Origin: an uncultured Clostridia bacterium
GTDB lineage: Bacteria; Bacillota; Clostridia; Lachnospirales; Lachnospiraceae
Reading direction: 5' to 3'
NCBI GenBank assembly: GCA_946611595.1
Contig: CAMODY010000098.1
Location: forward strand, 1 to 6,527
DNA length: 6,527 nucleotides
Within the stretch, counting starts at the first letter, position 1. Each line of letters begins with the position of its first letter. This document shows, in pieces, positions 4,832 through 6,527 of the stretch. The position numbers and the translations under genes are program-made. A model generated the notes under the pieces. That model was not told the origin of the DNA. It saw only the letters and a program-made list of their open reading frames with translations, and ran no database searches.

Positions 4832-6088
4832 ATGACAGAAATGACGAATACAATTAAGAAACCGGAACTCTTAGCTCCGGCTGGGAGCCTTCCGGTGCTG
4901 AAGGTAGCCGTGAAGTACGGCGCAGATGCTGTTTATATCGGAGGAGAAGCGTTCTCTTTAAGAGCCAATGCTCATAACTTCACCTTAGACGAAATGAAAG
5001 AAGGCGTAGAGTTTGCGCATACACATGGCGTAAAGGTTTATGTGACTGCAAATATCCTTGCGCATAATCAGGATCTTGATGAAGCGGAGAAGTACTTTAA
5101 AGAACTTAAAGAGATCGGGCCGGATGCGATCCTGATCTCGGATCCGGGTATCTTTACGATCGCAAAAAAGATCGTGCCGGAGATTGAACTTCATATCAGC
5201 ACCCAGGCAAATAATACAAACTACGGAACTTTCCGGTTCTGGCATGATCTTGGGGCAACCAGAGTGGTAACCGCCAGGGAGCTTTCGCTTGCAGAGATTA
5301 AAGATATTAAAGAGCATCTTCCGGAAGGAATGGAAATCGAAAGTTTTATTCACGGAGCAATGTGTATTTCCTATTCCGGCCGCTGCCTCTTAAGTGCTTA
5401 TATGACAGGAAGAAGTGCAAACCTTGGAGACTGCACCCATCCATGCCGGTGGAAATACCATCTGGTAGAAGAGACAAGACCAGGCGAATACATGCCGGTT
5501 GAAGAAAATGAGCGTGGAACCTTTATCTTTAATTCCAAAGACCTTTGCATGATCGAATATATTCCGGAGATGATCGATGCCGGTATCGATAGCTTAAAAG
5601 TAGAGGGGCGCATGAAGAGCATGCTCTATGTAGCAAGCATCATAAGAACCTATCGGATGGCGATTGATGACTATTTTGAGGATCCGGAAAAGTATAAAGC
5701 CAGAATGGATTTTTACCGGGAGGAAATATCCAAGTGTACCTACCGCGAGTATACAACGGGCTTCTTCTTTGGAAAGCCGGATAATACAGCACAGATCTAT
5801 GATGCCAATACGTATGTAAAAGAGTGGGTGTTTCTTGGAATGATCAACGGAGAGTTTCGCGAAATTGACGGAAAGAAATACTATCAGCTTTCACAGAAAA
5901 ATAAATTCTGCGTCGGCGATACGGTTGAGATCATGAAGCCGAATGGAGATAATATCAAGGCGCAGGTAAAGGATATGGTGGATGAGGATGGAGCACATAT
6001 GGACAGCTGCCCGCATCCGAAGCAGATCTTTTATGTGGATTTAGGCTGCGAGGCGGAGGCCTTTGATATTCTGCGTTTTAATCCATGA
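4832..6088 (+). CDS. trhP: U32 peptidase-family protein, tRNA hydroxylation protein P (TrhP)
   Basis: The 418-residue protein opens with the U32 signature PELLAPAGS (11-19) and AVKYGADAVYIGGEAFSLRA (26-45). It carries the family core from SFIHGAMCISYSGRCLLSAY (171-190) to GDCTHPCRW (199-207). C178, C185, C201 and C239 have nearly the same spacing as the [4Fe-4S] ligands of the related UbiU. A C-terminal domain follows from about 325. Although classed as a peptidase, E. coli TrhP (YegQ) and Bacillus YrrN/YrrO form 5-hydroxyuridine at tRNA position 34, using prephenate-derived chemistry. The length is close to YrrO. The trmR neighbour supplies the next step. AGGA (4822-4825), 6 nt upstream, supports ATG 4832; an ATG at 4841 is possible. 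RlhA, the 23S rRNA hydroxylase, is the main alternative but is usually much longer. Confidence 0.82.
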   Translation: MTEMTNTIKKPELLAPAGSLPVLKVAVKYGADAVYIGGEAFSLRANAHNFTLDEMKEGVEFAHTHGVKVYVTANILAHNQDLDEAEKYFKELKEIGPDAILISDPGIFTIAKKIVPEIELHISTQANNTNYGTFRFWHDLGATRVVTARELSLAEIKDIKEHLPEGMEIESFIHGAMCISYSGRCLLSAYMTGRSANLGDCTHPCRWKYHLVEETRPGEYMPVEENERGTFIFNSKDLCMIEYIPEMIDAGIDSLKVEGRMKSMLYVASIIRTYRMAIDDYFEDPEKYKARMDFYREEISKCTYREYTTGFFFGKPDNTAQIYDANTYVKEWVFLGMINGEFREIDGKKYYQLSQKNKFCVGDTVEIMKPNGDNIKAQVKDMVDEDGAHMDSCPHPKQIFYVDLGCEAEAFDILRFNP

Positions 6089-6141
6089 TCTTTGTGCTGA
6101 AAGCCTTCCTTTTCGCATAAGTTCTATGCATAAAGATGGGC

Positions 6142-6170
6142 TTGTATTTGCCGCATAATGATTATATGAT
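6142..6170 (+). promoter_or_regulatory. Possible promoter for the esterase gene
   Basis: TTGTAT (6142-6147) and TATGAT (6165-6170) are separated by 17 nt. The -10 box matches the consensus at five of six bases, the -35 box at only three. The predicted start near 6177 would leave almost no leader before the ATG at 6180. The 91-nt gap after trhP also holds a GCATA/TATGC hairpin (6115-6129) flanked by AAGCC/GGCTT (6101-6105, 6139-6143), without a T-run. Confidence 0.35.
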
Positions 6171-6179
6171 ACTAAAGTT

Positions 6180-6527
6180 ATGATAAGTTTACATTGTGAT
6201 TTCCAGTCCTATGTACTGGCCACAAGAGTCCACGTGGATGTCTATCTTCCGAATATCATCGAGTTTACGGATTCTGTGGAGGACTATCGAAAACAGTATA
6301 CCTTTGAACCGTTTAAAACGCTGTTTCTTCTGCATGGCGCATGGGACAGCGGGCAGCAATGGGTGGAAAATACCAGTGTCATTCGGATGGCGGAAGAAGC
6401 AGGAATTGCCTTGGTGCTTCCATCTGTCGGAAATACCTTCTATGCGAACACAAAGTACGGCGTCCGCTATGAAGAGGATTTTATGGATGAACTGATTGGA
6501 TTTGCAAGAGGGCTTTTCCCGCTTTCA
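6180..6527 (+). CDS. Esterase family protein, alpha/beta hydrolase (partial, 3' end outside window)
   Basis: The frame from ATG 6180 stays open to the last base, giving 116 residues. The N-terminus LHCDFQSYVLATRVHVDVYL (4-23) and LFLLHGAWDSGQQWVENTSV (48-67) match the esterase D/tributyrin esterase (EstA-like) family. IALVLPSVGNTFYANTKYG (76-94) is the usual following block. HG at 52-53 forms the oxyanion region; the catalytic serine, aspartate and histidine lie beyond the window. The family hydrolyses short-chain acyl esters, sometimes from acetylated sugars, and no signal peptide is seen, so it is probably cytoplasmic. A TGA at 6159-6161 limits upstream extension, and the family start agrees with ATG 6180. 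There is no clear SD. A competing frame (6196-6495) encodes no recognisable domain and is a shadow of this gene. Confidence 0.85.
   Translation, partial: MISLHCDFQSYVLATRVHVDVYLPNIIEFTDSVEDYRKQYTFEPFKTLFLLHGAWDSGQQWVENTSVIRMAEEAGIALVLPSVGNTFYANTKYGVRYEEDFMDELIGFARGLFPLS

Noticed and set aside
6196..6495. 99-codon open frame overlapping the esterase
   Set aside because: Its product has no domain signature, while the frame from 6180 gives clear esterase motifs across the same bases.
1..6527. CRISPR array, tRNA, insertion sequence or prophage signals
   Set aside because: No spaced direct repeats, cloverleaf, transposase or integrase were seen. All genes run in one direction with tight spacing typical of core genome.

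Overview
The window looks like a core-genome stretch of a low-to-moderate GC Firmicute, most probably a Clostridia of the Lachnospiraceae type. This rests on family recognition: IreB, RuvX, a DUF1292 protein, RNase J, a shortened MltG-like protein, a TrmR-type methyltransferase and a U32 peptidase-family protein all lie in this order on the + strand. The Shine-Dalgarno sequences are mostly AGGAG-like and there is a consensus-like vegetative promoter. No assignment below family level can be supported. I see no mobile element, CRISPR array, tRNA or rRNA.

Layout: positions 1-96 hold a 31-codon C-terminal tail of an upstream gene. A promoter at about 175-203 serves ireB (285-548), and ruvX (559-990) follows 10 nt later. 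After a 76-nt gap comes the acidic DUF1292 gene (1067-1327). A 190-nt leader with competing hairpins precedes rnj (RNase J, 1518-3437), which carries an unusual Lys/Ala-rich N-terminal extension. Next is a one-pass membrane protein resembling only the N-terminal part of MltG (3463-4026). A 12-bp intercistronic hairpin separates it from trmR (4107-4778), which is followed by trhP (4832-6088). From 6180 to the window end runs the first 116 codons of an esterase.

The order parallels the Bacillus subtilis block alaS-yrzL-yrrK-yrzB-yrrL-yrrM-yrrN-yrrO (recalled, not searched), with rnj placed between the yrzB and yrrL counterparts and one U32 gene instead of two. Functionally the block joins cell-envelope control (IreB as a target of a PASTA kinase, MltG-like protein), RNA metabolism (RuvX, RNase J) and a two-step wobble-uridine pathway: TrhP makes 5-hydroxyuridine and TrmR methylates it to 5-methoxyuridine. 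The esterase looks like a separate unit.

The genes are mostly ordinary. The less expected signals are a 13-bp perfect hairpin inside ruvX, the basic tail on RNase J, the loss of the catalytic part of MltG, alternative pairings in the rnj leader, and hairpins or palindromes placed over translation or transcription start signals. I found no convincing evidence of a wholly new system.
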